From the NCBI GenBank assembly GCA_037974665.1, contig CM075770.1, positions 7,080,501-7,144,500 on the forward strand: a DNA stretch of 64,000 bases. The letters run 5' to 3'. The notes beneath the pieces are model-generated. The model was not told the origin of the DNA. It made no database searches and saw nothing but the letters and a program-made list of their open reading frames with translations. The position numbers and the translations under genes are program-made. Origin of the DNA: Ehretia macrophylla. Lineage: Eukaryota; Streptophyta; Magnoliopsida; Boraginales; Ehretiaceae. Of the stretch, positions 23,185-35,633 are shown piece after piece (within the stretch, counting starts at the first letter, position 1; each line of letters starts with the position of its first letter).

Positions 23185-23306
23185 GATGCTGCATTGTTGA
23201 AGCATATGGGTTGTCGATAAGCCCATTGGGCCTTTCAAATGGGTCGTCTCCCTAGGCTGGGACTGTGAACCGTCAACACATATGTGCTTTGCGCCATCAA
23301 CATGAT

Positions 23307-23425
23307 AGTTGCCATCATACTAGTACTAATGCACTGGATTCCTTCAGAACTTCGAAGTTAAGCGTGCTTGGGCGAGAGTAGTACTAGGATGGGTGACCCC
23401 TTGGGAAGTCCTCCGGTTGCATTCC
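23307..23425 (+). rRNA. 5S rRNA gene copy 28 (type B)
   Basis: First copy after the insertion. Box A and the intermediate element are intact and box C has one change (nt 95 C to T). Both gene ends are changed (AGTTGCCATC and CCGGTTGCATTCC), so end pairing (helix I) would be weakened. Confidence 0.87.
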
Positions 23426-23981
23426 CTTTTTTTTTTTTGCCCCATTTAGCCTTGCCAAGATGCTTTATCCACCACATTTCTATTATCGAGTCCCACGGCA
23501 TCTTGGGCAAGACACCTTCGCTTCGCAAAGAGGCTGGGTCTGTACACCGAGGGTGTGGGGCTTGTCACCTGGTGTCCGTCGCTCTGATGCCCATAACTTT
23601 TGATCCGTAAGGAGTTATGCGGCGCACAACCTACCGTTGGAAAGCTCTCAAGGAGCTCTACGATTTCAAAAAAAACCTTCTAGGCGGCTCTTGTTTTTGG
23701 AGCCCAAAATTGAACATTTAGATCAATTTCTGGCCAGTTTAATTCTTTTTACGTTGTTGTTTCGTTTCGGATCGTTCGTTATTAGCTGTGAAAAGGATGA
23801 CAACCTGACTCGCAGGACATTATAGTGTCCCACAACACGTCGATATCAAGTCTTGTGAGGATGTTGCATTGTTGAAGCAGATAGGTTGTCAATAAGCCCA
23901 TTAGGCCTTTTGAATGGGCCATCTCTCTGGGCTGCGACAGTGAACCGTCAACACATAAGTGCTCTGCGCCGTCAACAAGAT

Positions 23982-24100
23982 GGGTATGATCATACCAGCA
24001 CTAATGCATCGGATCCTATCAGAACTCAGAAGCTAAGCGTGCTTAGGCAAGAGTAGTACTAGGTTGGGTGACCCCCTGGGAAGTCCACGTGTTGCACCCA
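23982..24100 (+). rRNA. 5S rRNA gene copy 29 (type B)
   Basis: Full length. GCTAAGC and CTTAGGCAAG in box A and the intermediate element, nt 83 A to T in box C, 3' end CACCCA. Confidence 0.87.
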
Positions 24101-24658
24101 GTTTTAATTTTTCTTTTGCCCCATTTAGCCTTGCCAAGATGCTTTATCCATCACATTTCTATTATCAAGTCCACGACATCTTGGGTAAGACAACTTCGCT
24201 TCGCGCAGAGGCTGGCCCACAAACCGAGGGCGTGGGGCTTGTGACTAGGTCTCCATCGCACCGGTGCCCATAACTTTTGATCCGTAAGAATTTATGCTAC
24301 GCACAGCATACCGTTGGAAAGTTCTCCAGGAGCTCTACGATAGGGGAAGGAATCCTACTCAGCTGCGCCCATTTTTGGAGCCCAAAATCGATCATTTTCA
24401 TCAGTTTTGATCTACTTTGCTTCTTTTTGCGCTTTTTTTTCATCTCGGATGGTTCGTCGTGAGCTGTGAAAAGGACGAAAACCTTACTCGCGGGATATTA
24501 GAGGGCCCTACAATGCGTCGATATCTAGTCTTGCGAGAATGTTGTGTTGTTGAAGTAGATGGGTTATCGATAAGCCCATTGGGCCTTTCAAATGGGCCGT
24601 CTTTCTTGGTGGGACTGTGAACTGTCAACACAAAAGGGCTTTGCGCCATCATCAAGAC

Positions 24659-24777
24659 GGGTGCAATCATACCAGTAATAATGCACCGGATTCCTTCAGA
24701 ACTCTGAAGTTAAGCTTGCTTGGGCTACAATAGTACTAGGATGGGTGGCCCCATGGGAAGTCCTCGTGTTGCACCCT
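24659..24777 (+). rRNA. 5S rRNA gene copy 30 (type B)
   Basis: Full length. The intermediate element is altered to GGGCTACAATAG, a change shared with copy 32 two units away, and AGTAATAATG is also shared. Confidence 0.86.
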
Positions 24778-25332
24778 TTTTAATTTTTTTTTACCCCATT
24801 TAGCCTTGCCAAGATGCTTTATCCATCATATTTCTATTATTGAATCCCATGGCATCTTCAGCAAGACAACTTCACTTCGCGGAGAGGCTGGGCCCGCAAA
24901 CCGAAGGCGTAGGCTTGTGACGTAGTGTCCATCGCTCCGGTGCCCATAACTTTTGATTTATAAGGAGTTATGTGGCGCACGATATACCGTTGGAAAGCCC
25001 TCCAGGAGTTCAACGATGGGGAAGGAAGCCTGCTCGGCTGCGCCTATTTTTGGTGCCTAAAATAGAACATTTTCATCAGTTTTGGTCCACATTTCTTCTT
25101 TTTGCGTTTTATTTTCATCCTGCATGGTTCGTCGTGAGCTGCGAAAAGGATGACAACCTAACTCGAGATATTAGAGGGCCTTACAATGTGTCGATATCAC
25201 GTCTTGCGACGATATTGCATTGTTAAAGCAGATGGGTTGTCGATAAGCCCATTGGGCGTTTCGAATGGGTCGTCTCTCTAGGCTGGGACTATGAACTGTC
25301 AATACATAAGGGCTTTGCGCCATCAACATGAC

Positions 25333-25451
25333 GGATGCAATCATACCAGCACTAATGCACAAGATTCCATCAGAACTCTGAAGTTAAGCGTTCTTAGGTG
25401 AGAGTAGTACTAGGACGGGTGATCCCCTGGAAAGTCCTCGTGTTGCACCCC
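25333..25451 (+). rRNA. 5S rRNA gene copy 31 (type B)
   Basis: Full length. nt 60, 64 and 67 changed, and box C has nt 84 T to C (GGACGGGTGA), a change also seen in copy 27. Confidence 0.86.
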
Positions 25452-26012
25452 TTTTCAATTTTTTCGTTGCCCCATTTAGCCTTGCCAAAATGCTTTATCC
25501 ATCACATTTCTATTATTGATTCCCACAGCAACTTGGGCAAGACAACTTCTCTTCGCAAAGAGGCTGGGCCAACAAACCGAGGGCGTGGGGCATGTGACCT
25601 GGGGTCCGTCTGCCCGGTGCCCATAACTTTTAATCTGTAAGGAGTTATATGGCGTACAATATACCGTTGGAAAGCTCTCTGGGAGCTCTACGATGCGGGT
25701 AGCTAGCCTGCTCGACTGCTATTATTTTTAGAGCACAAAGTCCAACATTTTCATCAGTTTTGGGCCAGTTTAATTCTTTTGGCGCTGTTGTTTCATCACG
25801 GATCATTTGTCGTGAGCCGCAAAAAGGACGACATCTTAAATCGAGGGACATTAGAGCGTCCTACAATGCATCGATATCACGTCTTGCGAGGATGTTGTGT
25901 TGTTGAAGCAGATGGGTTATCGATAAGCTTATTGGGCTTTTCGAATAGGCCATCTCTTTGGGCTAGGATTGTGAACCGTCAACACAAAAGGGCTTTGCGG
26001 CATCAGCATGAC

Positions 26013-26131
26013 GGGTGTGATCATACCCGTAATAATGTTCTGGATTCCATAAGAACTCTGAAGTTAAGCATACTTGGGCTACAGTAGTACTAGGATGGGT
26101 GACCCTTTAAGAAGTCCTCGTGTTGCACCCT
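26013..26131 (+). rRNA. 5S rRNA gene copy 32 (type B)
   Basis: Full length. It has the GGGCTACAGTAG form seen in copy 30, GTTAAGCATA in box A, and ACCCTTTAAG after the box C core. Confidence 0.86.
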
Positions 26132-26691
26132 TTTTAATTTTTTTTTACCTCGTTTAACCTTGCCAAGATGTTTTATCCATCACATTTCTATTATCGAGTC
26201 CCACGGCATCTTAGGCTAGACAACTTCGCTTCGCGGATAGGCTAGGTCTGCAAACCAAGGGCGTGGGGCTTGTGACCTGGTGTCCATCGCTCCGGTACCC
26301 ATAACTTTTGATCCGTAAAGAGTTATGTGGTCCACAGCATACCATTTGAAAGCTCTTCGGGAGCTCTTCGATGGGGGCAGCAAGCCTACTCGGCTATGAC
26401 TATTTTTGGAGCAAAAAATCAAATGTTTTCGTTAGTACCGGGCCACTTTAACTTTGTTTGCGCTGTTGTTTCATCCAGGATCGTTTATCGTGAGCCGCAA
26501 AAAGGACGACAACCTAATTCGTGGGACATTAGAGAGCCCTACAAAATGTCGATATCACGTCTAGCGAGAATGTTGCGTTGTTGAAGCAGATGGGTTATCG
26601 ATAAGCCCATTGGGCCTATTGAATGGGCCGCCTCTCTGGGCTGGGACTGTGAATCATCAACACATAAGAGCTTTGCCCCCCTCACCATGAT

Positions 26692-26810
26692 GGGTGCGAT
26701 CATACTAGCACTAATACACCGGATACCCTCAGAACTCCGAAGTTAAGCGTGCTTGGGCGATAGTAGCACTAGGATGGGTGACCCCCTAGGAAGTCCTTGT
26801 GTTGCACCCT
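26692..26810 (+). rRNA. 5S rRNA gene copy 33 (type B)
   Basis: Full length. Box A and the box C core are intact. nt 70 G to T and nt 76 T to C lie between them. Confidence 0.88.
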
Positions 26811-27371
26811 CTTTTAATTTTTTTTTGGCCCCATTTAGCCCTGCCAAGATGCTTTATCCATCACGTTTCTATTATCGAGTCCCACGGCATCTTGGGCCTG
26901 AAAACTTCGCTTCGCGGAGAGGCTAGGCCTGCAAACCGAGCGCATGGCGCTTGTGAGCAGGTGTCCGTCGCTCCGGTGCCTATAACTTTTGATCCGTAAC
27001 GAGTTATGCGGTGCACAACATACCGTTTGAAAGATAGCCGACAGGTTTATTATTGGGGCAGCAAGCCTGCTCAGCTGTGACTATTTTCTTAGCCCAAAAT
27101 CAAACGTTTTCATCCGTTTCGGGCCACTTTAATTCTCCTTGCATTGTTGTTTCATTCATGATCGTTTGTCATGAGCCGCGAAAAGTACAACAACCTAACT
27201 CACGGGACATTAGAGGGCCCTACAATATGTTGATATCACGTCTTGTGAGAATGTTGCGTTGTTAAAGCAGATGGGTTGTCGATAAGCCCATTAGGCCTTT
27301 CAAATAGGTCGTCTCTCTAGGCTGGGACAGTGAACCGTCAACACATCAGAGCTTTGAGCCCTCACCATGAC

Positions 27372-27490
27372 GGGTGCGATCATACCAGCACTAACGCACC
27401 GGATCCCATCAGAACTCCGAAGTTAAGCGTGCTTGGGCGAGAGTAGTACTAGGATGGGTGACCCCCCAGGAAGTCGTCGTGTTGCACCCC
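27372..27490 (+). rRNA. 5S rRNA gene copy 34 (best-preserved copy)
   Basis: Box A (GTTAAGCGTGCTTGG), CGAGAGTAG and GGATGGGTGACCCCC are all intact. The few differences from the array consensus are nt 24, nt 96-97 and nt 105. Its upstream TATA-like position is, however, degenerate (CACATCAGAG instead of CACATAAGGG). It is the best candidate for a functional RNA on gene sequence, with the promoter in doubt. Confidence 0.92.
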
Positions 27491-27504
27491 TTTTTTTATT
27501 TTTT
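27491..27504 (+). terminator. RNA polymerase III T-run terminator after 5S copy 34 (representative)
   Basis: TTTTTTTATTTTTT begins directly after the CACCCC end of the gene. Runs of four or more T are the usual pol III stop signal. A comparable T-rich tract follows almost every copy, though many begin one or more bases later or are broken by A, G or C. Confidence 0.7.
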
Positions 27505-28049
27505 GTCCCCGTTTAGCCTTGCCAAGATGCTTTATCAATCACATTTCTATTCTCGAGTTCCACAGCATCTTCGGCAAAAAAACTTCATTTCGCGTAGAAG
27601 CTGGGCTTGCAAACCTTGGGCGTGGGGCTTGTGACTAGGTGTCCGTCGCTCGGGTCCCCATAACTTTTCATCCATAAGGAGTTATGCGGTGCATAGCATA
27701 CGGTTTGAAAACTCTCTGGGAGCTCTATGATGGCGGTAGCAAGCTTGCTCGGCTGCACCTGTTTTTAGAGCCCAAAATCGAACATTAGCATCAATTTTGG
27801 TCTATTTTTCTTCTTTTTGCACTTTTTTTTCAACCCGGATCGTTCGTTGTGAGCCACGAAAAGGAAGACAACCTAACTCATGGGATATTAATGGGCCCTA
27901 CAATGCGTTGATATCACGTCTTGTGACGATACTGCATTGTTGAAGTAGATGGGTTGTCGATAAGCAAATTGGGCCTTTCGAATGGGCCGTCTCTCTGGGT
28001 TGGGACTGTGAACCGTCAATACATAAGGGCTTTGCGTCATCAACATAAC

Positions 28050-28168
28050 GGGTGCGATCATACCAGCACTAATGGACCGGATTCCATCAGAACTCCGAAG
28101 TTAACTGTGCTTGGGCGAGAGTAGTACTAGGATAGGTGACCCTCTAGGAAATCTTCGTGTTGCACCCC
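28050..28168 (+). rRNA. 5S rRNA gene copy 35 (type B)
   Basis: Full length. Box A GTTAACTGTG, box C nt 85 G to A, canonical 5' end GGGTGCGATCATACC. Confidence 0.87.
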
Positions 28169-28728
28169 CTTTTAATTTTTTTTTGCCCCGTTTAGCCTTG
28201 CCAAGATGCTTTATCCATCACATTTCTATTATTGAGTCCTACTGCATCTTGGACAAGACAACATCACTTTCCAGAGAGGTTGGGCCTGCAAACCGAGGGT
28301 GTGGGGCTTGTGACCAGGTGTCTGTTGCTCCGATGCCCATAAATTTTTATCCGTAAGGAGTTATACGGCACACAACATATCGTTGAAAAGTACTCTGGGA
28401 GCTCTACGGTTGGGGCAACATGCTTGTTTGGCTGCACTAGTTTTTAGAGCCCAAAATTGAACGTTTTTATCAATTTTGGGCCACTTTAATTCTTTTTGCA
28501 CTGTAGTTTCATCCCGGATCGTTCGTCGTCAGCCGCGAAAAGAATGACAACCTAACTCGCGGGACATTAGAGTACCCTACAACTCGTCGATATCACGTCT
28601 TGCGAGGATGCTATATTGTTGAAGCATATTGGTTATCGATAAGCCCATTGGGCCTCTCGAATGGGCTGTCTCTCTGGGATGGGACTGTGAACCGTCAACA
28701 CATAAGGGCTTTACGCCAACAACATGAC

Positions 28729-28847
28729 GGGTGCGATCATACTAGCACTAATGCACCGGATTCCATTAGAACCCCGAAGCTAAGCGTGCTTGGGCAAGAG
28801 TAGTACTAGGATGGGTGACCCCCTAGGATGTCCTCGTGTTGTACCCC
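28729..28847 (+). rRNA. 5S rRNA gene copy 36 (type B)
   Basis: Full length. nt 52 T to C and 68 G to A. The box C core is intact with CCCCCTAGGATG after it. Confidence 0.88.
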
Positions 28848-29405
28848 CTTTTAATTTTTTTTTTTGCCCCTTAAGGCTTGGCAAGAGGCTTTATCCATCA
28901 CATTTCTATTATCGAGGCCCACGGCATCTTGGGCAAGACAACTTCGCTTTGTAGAGAGGTTGGGCCCGCAAACCGAGGGCATGGGGCTTATGACTTTGTG
29001 TCCGTCGCTCCGGTGCCCATAAATTTTGATCCTTAAAGAGTTATGTGACGCACAGCATACCGTTAAAAAGTTCTCTGGGAGCTCTACAATGGGGGAAACA
29101 AGCCTGCTCGGCTGCGCCTATTTTCAGAGCCTAAAATCGAGCGTTTTCATCTATTTTGGTACATTTTTCTTCTTTTTTTGCTTTTTTTTTCCGGATCGTT
29201 CGTCGTGAGCCGCGAAAAGGACAACAACCTAACTCACAGGATATTAGATGGCCTGACAAGACGTTGATATCACATCTTGCGAGGATGCTATATTGTTAAA
29301 GTAGACGGGTTGTCTATAAGCTCATTGGGCCTTTTAAATGGGCCATCTCTCTGGGCTGTGACTGTGAACCGTCAACACATAAGGGCTTTGCACCTTCAAC
29401 ATGAT

Positions 29406-29524
29406 AGGTGCGATCATACCAGCACTAATGCATTGGATTCTATCAGAACTCCGAAGTTAACCGTGTTTGGGCGATAGTAGTACTAGGATAGGTGACCCCT
29501 TGGGAAGTCCTCATGTTGCACCAC
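29406..29524 (+). rRNA. 5S rRNA gene copy 37 (type B)
   Basis: Full length. Box A GTTAACCGTGTTTGG, nt 70 G to T, box C nt 85 G to A, 3' end CACCAC. Confidence 0.86.
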
Positions 29525-30082
29525 CATTTAATATTTTTTGTACCCCTTTTAGCCTTGCCAAGATGCTTTATACATCACATTTCTATTATCGAGTCCCACG
29601 GCATCTTGGTCAAGACAACTTCGCTTCGCAGAGAGGCTGGCCCCGCAAACCGTGGGCTTGGGGCTTGTGACCTGGGGTCCGTCGCTCTAATGCCCGTAAC
29701 TTTTGATCATTAACGAGTTATGCGATGCAAAGCATACCATTGGAAAGTTCTCCGGGAGCTCTACGATGGGGGCCGCATGCCTGCTCGGCTGTGTCTGTTT
29801 ACAAAGCCCAAAATTGAACGTTTTTATCAGTTTTAGGCCATTTTTTTTCTTTTTGCGTTGTTGTTTTGTCCAAGATCGTTCGTCGTGAGCCGCAAAAAGG
29901 ACGACAACCTAACTCGCGGGACATTAGAGCGCCCAACGCGTCTATATCACGTCTTGAGAGGATGCTACGTTGTTGAAGCAGATCGGTTGTCAATAAGCCC
30001 ATTGGGCCTTTCGAATGGGCCGTCTCTCTAGGCTGGGACTGTGAACCGTCAACACATAAGGGCTTTGCGCCCTCAATATAAC

Positions 30083-30201
30083 GGGTGCGATTATACCAGG
30101 ACTAATGCCCCGAATCCCATCAAAACTTTGAAGTTAAGCATGCTTGGGCGAGAATAGTACTTGGATGGGTGACACCCTGAAAAGTCCTCGTGTTCCACCC
30201 C
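30083..30201 (+). rRNA. 5S rRNA gene copy 38 (TTCCACCCC variant, HOR position 1)
   Basis: Full length. It shares GGGTGCGATTATACC, TAATGCCCCG, GTACTTGGATGGG, GACACCCT and GTTCCACCCC with copies 42 and 46, spaced 2716 bp apart. The spacer after it is form B2. Confidence 0.88.
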
Positions 30202-30764
30202 CGTTTAATTTTTTTTTGCCTCGTTTAGCCTTGCCAAGATGGATTATCCATCACATTTTTATTTTCCAGTCCCACGGCATCTTGGGCAAGACAACTTCGC
30301 TTTGTGGAGAGGCTGGGCCCGCAAAATGAGGGCGTGGAGCTTGTGACCTGGTGTCCATCTTTCCGGTGCCCATAACTTTAGATCCGTAAAGAGTTATGCG
30401 GTGCACAACATACCATTGGAAAGCATTCCAGGAGCTCTATGATGGGGGTAGCAAGCTTGCTGGGCTGCGCCTGTTTTCGCAGGCCAAAATTGGACGTGTT
30501 CATCTATTTTGGTGCACTTTTCTTCTTTTTGTGCTTTTAATTTTATATCCCGAATCGTACGTCATGAGTGGCAAAAAGGATGACAACTTAACTCACATTA
30601 CATTAAAGTGCCCTACAACGCGTCAATATCAAGTCTTGCGAGGATGCTGCGTTGTTGAAGCAGATAGGTTGTTGTTAAGCCCATTGGGCCTTTTGAATGG
30701 GTCGTTTCTCTGGGCTGCGACTGTGAACCATCAACACATAAGGGCTATGCGCCATCGACATGAC

Positions 30765-30883
30765 GAGTGCGATCATACCAGCACTAATGCACCATATTCC
30801 ATTAGAACTCCGAAGTTAACCATCCTTGGGTGAGAGTAGTACTAATATGGGTGACCCCTTGAGAAATCCTCGTGTTGCACCCC
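30765..30883 (+). rRNA. 5S rRNA gene copy 39 (HOR position 2)
   Basis: Full length. Box A GTTAACCATCCTTGG, box C start TAATATGGGTGA. Its spacer (TTTAGACTTGGCAAGATGC, GGAGAGGCTGGACCCGC) closely matches that after copy 43. Confidence 0.86.
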
Positions 30884-31444
30884 CTTTTAATATATTTTTT
30901 TGCCCCGTTTAGACTTGGCAAGATGCTTATCCATCACATTTCTATTACTGAGTCCCACGACATCTTGGGCAAGACAACTTCGCTTAGCGGAGAGGCTGGA
31001 CCCGCAAACCGAGGGCCTGGGGCTTGTGACCTGGTGTCCATCGCTCCGGTGCCCATAACTTTTGATCTGTCAGGAGTTATATGACACACAGCATACCATT
31101 GGAAAGCTCTCTGGGAGCTCTACGATGGGGGTAGCAGGCCTGCTAGGCTGCGACTATTTTTGGAGTCCAAAATCAAACATTTTCATCAATTTCGTGCCAC
31201 TTTAATTCTCTTTTCGCTGTTGTTTCGTCTAGGATCATTTTTCATGAGCAGCAAAAAGGATGACAACCTAACTCGCGGGACATTAGAAGGTCCTACAAAA
31301 TGTTGATATCACGTCTTGCGAGAATGCTGCGTTGTTGAAGCAGATGGGTTTCCTATAAGCCCATTCGGCCTTTCGAATGGGCCGTCTCTCTGGGCTGGGA
31401 CAGTGAACCGTCAACACATAAGAGCTTTGCGCCCTCACCATGAC

Positions 31445-31562
31445 AGATGTGATCATATCAGCATTAACGCTCTGAATCCCATCAGAACTCCGAAGCTAAG
31501 CGTGCTTGGGCGAGAGTAGTACTAAGATGGGTGACCCCTAGGAAGTCATCGTGTTGTACCCC
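31445..31562 (+). rRNA. 5S rRNA gene copy 40 (HOR position 3, 1 nt short)
   Basis: 118 nt, with one C missing in GACCCCTAGG as in copy 44. 5' end AGATGTGATC. Its spacer holds GAGCGTTTGTGGATTGTGAC, matched only after copy 44. Confidence 0.87.
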
Positions 31563-32119
31563 ATTTTAATTTTTTTCCCCAGTTAGCCTTACCAAGATGC
31601 TTTATCCATCACATTTCTATTATCGAGTCCCACGGCATCTTAGGCAAGACAACTTCGCTTCGTGGAGAGGCTGGGCCCGCAAACTGAGCGTTTGTGGATT
31701 GTGACCTGGTGTCCGTTGCTCTGGTGCCCATAACTTTTGATCTGTAAGGAGTTATGCGGTGCACAACATACCGTTTGAAAGCTCTCCTGGAGCTCTACGA
31801 TAGGGGCAGAAAGCCTGCTCGGCTGCGATTGTTTTCATAACCCAAAATCAAACGTTTTTATCAGTTTTGGGCCACTTTAAATATTTTTGCGTTGTTGTTT
31901 CGTTCAAGTTCGTTTGTCGTGATTTGCAAAAAGTACGACATCCTAACTCACGGCACATTAGAGGGCCCTACAACACATTGATATCACGTCTTGCGAGAAT
32001 ACTGCATTGTCAAAGCAGATGGGTTGTCGATAAGCCCATTAGGCATTTCGAATGGGCCTTTTCTCTGGGCTGGGACTGTGAACCATCAACACATAAGGGT
32101 TTTGTGCCATCAACATGAC

Positions 32120-32238
32120 GGGTGCGATCATACCAGTACGAATGCACCGGATCCCATCAGAACTCCAAAGCTAAGCGTGCTTGGGCAAGAGTAGTACTAG
32201 GATGGGTGACCCCCTAGGTAGTCCTCGTGTTGCACCCC
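32120..32238 (+). rRNA. 5S rRNA gene copy 41 (HOR position 4)
   Basis: Full length, well preserved. nt 52 T to C and 68 G to A. The CTAGGTAGTCC tail and the spacer CATCAAATTTATATTATCG are shared with copy 45. Confidence 0.88.
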
Positions 32239-32798
32239 CTTTTAAATTTTTTTTGCCCCATTTAGCCTTGCTAAGATGCTTTATCCATCAAATTTATATT
32301 ATCGAGTCCCACAGCATCTTGGGCAAGACAACTTCACTACGCGGAGAGGTTGCGCCCGTAAATCGAGGGTGTGGGGCTTGTGACCTAGTGTTCGTCGCTC
32401 CGATGCCAACAACTTTTGATTTGTAACGAGTTATGCAATGCACAGCGTACCGTTGGAAAGCTCTCCGGGAGCTCTACGATGGGGGCAGCATGCCTGCTCA
32501 GCTGTGCCTATTTTCCACACCCAAAATCGAACGTTTTCATCAGTTTTGGGCCACTTTATTACTTTTTGTACTATATTTTAGTCCCGGGTTGTTCGTTGTG
32601 AGCCGCAAAAAGGACAACAACCTAACTTGCAGGACATTAGAGGGCCCTACAACGCGTCAAAATCACGTCTTGTGAGGATGCTACGTTGTTGAAGCTGATG
32701 AGTTGTCAATAAGCCCATTAGGCCTTTTGAATGGGATGCCTCTCTGGGCTGGGATGGTGAACTGCCAACACATAAGGGCTTTGCACCCTCAATATGAC

Positions 32799-32917
32799 GG
32801 GTATGATTATACCAGAACTAATGCCCTGGATCCCATCAGAACTCTGAAGCTAAGCGTGCTTGGGCGAGAGTAGTACTTGGATGGGTGACACCCTGGGAAA
32901 TCCTCGTGTTCCACCCC
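32799..32917 (+). rRNA. 5S rRNA gene copy 42 (TTCCACCCC variant, HOR position 1)
   Basis: Full length. Same variant set as copy 38, with GCTAAGC in box A. The downstream GATGGATTATCCATCAC tract also matches copy 38. Confidence 0.88.
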
Positions 32918-33480
32918 CGTTTAATTTTTTTTTGCCTCGTTTAGCCTTGCCAAGATGGATTATCCATCACATTTTTATTTTTGAGTCCCACGGCATCTTG
33001 GGCAAGACAACTTCGCTTTGCGGAGAGGCTGGGCCCGCAAAATGAGGGCGTGGAGTTTGTGACTTGGTGTCCATCTTTCCGGTGCCCACAACTTTAGATC
33101 CGTAAGGAGTTATGCAGCGCACAACATACTGTTGGAAAGCACTCCGAGAGCTCTATGATGGGGGTAGCAAGCTTGCTGGGCTGCGCCTGTTTTCGGAGGC
33201 CAAAATTGGACGTGTTCATCTATTTTGGTGCACTTTTCTTCTTTTTGTGCTTTTAATTTTTTGTCCTGGATCGTTCGTCATGAGCCGCGAAAAGGACGAC
33301 AACTTAACACATAGGACATTAGAGGGCCCTACTTCGCGTCGATATCACGTCTTGCGAGGATGCTTCGTTGTTGAAGCAGATAGGTTGTCGATAAGCCCAT
33401 TGGGCCTTTTGAATGGGTCGTCTCTCTGGGCTGCGACTGTGAACCGTCAACACATAAGGGCTTTGCACCATCAACATGAC

Positions 33481-33599
33481 TGGTGCGATCATACTAGCAC
33501 TAATGGACCGGATGCCATTAGAACTCCGAAGTTAAGCATGTTTGGGCGAGAGTAGTACTAGGATGGGTAACCCCCTGGGAAGTCCACGTGTTGCACCCC
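33481..33599 (+). rRNA. 5S rRNA gene copy 43 (HOR position 2)
   Basis: Full length, 5' TGGTGCGATC. Box A GTTAAGCATGTTTGG, box C nt 89 G to A. The spacer pairs with that of copy 39. Confidence 0.87.
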
Positions 33600-34158
33600 C
33601 TTTTAATTATTTTTTACCCCATTTAGACTTGGCAAGATGCTTATCCATCACATTTCTATTACTGAGTCCCACGACATCTTGGGCAAGACAACTTCGCATT
33701 GCGGAGAGGCTGGACCCGCAAACCGAGGGCCTGGGGCTTGTGACCTGATGTCCATCGCTCCGGTGCCCATAACTTTTGATCCGTCAGGAGTTATGTGACG
33801 CATAACATACCATTGGAAAGCTATCTAGAAGCTCTACGATGGGGACAGCAAGCCTGCTAGGCTGCAACTATTTTTGGAGTCCAAAATCAAACGTTTTCAT
33901 AAGTTTCGGGCTACTTTAATTCTCTTTTCGCTGTTGTTTCATCTAGGATCGTTTGTCATGAGCCGCAAAAAGGATGACAACCTAACTTGCGGGACATTAG
34001 AGGGCCCTACAAAACATTTATATCACGTCTTGTGAGAATACTGCGTTGTTGAAGCATATGGGTTTTTGATAAGCCCATTCGGCCTTTCGAATGGGCCGTC
34101 TCTCTTGGCTGGGATTGTCAACCGTCAACACATAAGGGCTTCGCACCATCAACATGAC

Positions 34159-34276
34159 GGGTGCGATCATACCAGCACTAATGCACCGGATCCCATCAGA
34201 ACTCCAAAGTTAAGCGTGCATGGGAGAGAGTAGTCCTAGGATGGGTGACCCCTAGGAAGCCCTCGTGTTGTACCCC
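34159..34276 (+). rRNA. 5S rRNA gene copy 44 (HOR position 3, 1 nt short)
   Basis: First 47 nt match the consensus. Lacks one C in GACCCCTAGG as copy 40 does. nt 62 T to A and 67 C to A in box A and the intermediate element. Confidence 0.88.
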
Positions 34277-34834
34277 CTTTTAATTTTTTTTCCCCGTTTA
34301 GCCTTGCCAAGATGCTTTATCAATCACATTTCTATTCTCGAGTCCGACGGCATCTTGGGCAAGACAATTTCACTTCGTGTAGAGGCTTGGCCCGCAAACC
34401 GAGCGTTTGTGGATTGTGACCTGGTGTCCGTTGCTCTGGTGCCCATAACTTTTGATCCGTAAGAAGTTATGCGGTGCACAACATACCGTTTGAAAGCTCT
34501 CCTAGAGTTCTACGATGGGGGCAAAAAGCCTGCTTGACTGCGACTGTTTTCATGACCCAAAATCAAACATTTTCATCAGTTTTGGGCCACTTTAATTCTT
34601 TTTACGCTGTTGTTTCATTTAGGATCGTTTGTCGTGAGCCAAAAAAAGTATGACATCCTAACTCACGGTACATTAGAGGGCACTATAAGACGTTGATATA
34701 ACGTTTTGCGAGAATGCTGCGTTGTCAAAGTAGATGAGTTGTCGATAAGCCCATTAGGCATTTCGAATGGGCCGTTTCTCAGGGCTGGGACTGTGAACCA
34801 TCAACACATAAGGGATTTGTGCCATCAACATGAC

Positions 34835-34953
34835 GGGTGCGATCATACAAGTACTAATGCACCGAATCCCATCAGAACTCCAAAGCTAAGCATGCTTGGG
34901 CAAGAGTAGTACTAGGATGGGTGACACCCTAGGTAGTCCTCGTATTGCACCCC
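34835..34953 (+). rRNA. 5S rRNA gene copy 45 (HOR position 4)
   Basis: Full length. GCTAAGCATG in box A, GACACCCTAGGTAGTCC around box C. Pairs with copy 41 by both gene tail and spacer. Confidence 0.87.
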
Positions 34954-35514
34954 CTTTTAATTTTTTTTTTGCCCCATTTAGCCTTGCTAAGATGCTTTAT
35001 CCATCAAATTTATATTATCGAGTCCCACAGCATCTTGGGCAAGACAACTTCACTACGCGGAGAGGTTGGGCCCGCAAACCGAGGGCGTGGGGCTTGTGAC
35101 CTAGTGTCTGTCGCTCCGATGCCAACAACTTTTGATCTATAACGAGTTATACAATGCACAGCGTACCATTGGAAAGCTCTCCTGGAGCTCTACGATGGGG
35201 GAAGCATGCCTGCTCGGCTGTGCCTATTTTCCAAGCCTAAAATTGAAAGTTTTCATCAGTTTTGGGCCACTTTAATTATTTTTGCACTATTGTTTTGTCC
35301 TAGATCATTCATCGTGAGTCACAAAAAGGATGACAACCTAACTCGCAGGACATTAGAAAGACCTACAATGCGTCGATATCACGTCTTATGAGGATGCTAC
35401 ATTGTTGAAGCAGATGGGTTGTCGATAAGCCTATTAGGCCTTTCGAATGGGCCGTCTCTCTGGGTTGGGACTGTGAACCGTCAACACATAAGGGCTTTGC
35501 GACCTCAATATGAT

Positions 35515-35633
35515 GGGTGCGATTATACCAGCACTAATGCCCCGGATCCCATCAGAACTCTGAAGCTAAGCGTGCTTGGGCGAGAGTAGTACTTGGATGG
35601 GTGACACCCTGGGAAGTCCTTGTGTTCCACCCC
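35515..35633 (+). rRNA. 5S rRNA gene copy 46 (TTCCACCCC variant)
   Basis: Full length, third member of the 2716-bp series, nearly identical to copy 42. Box A has only nt 52 T to C. Confidence 0.89.
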
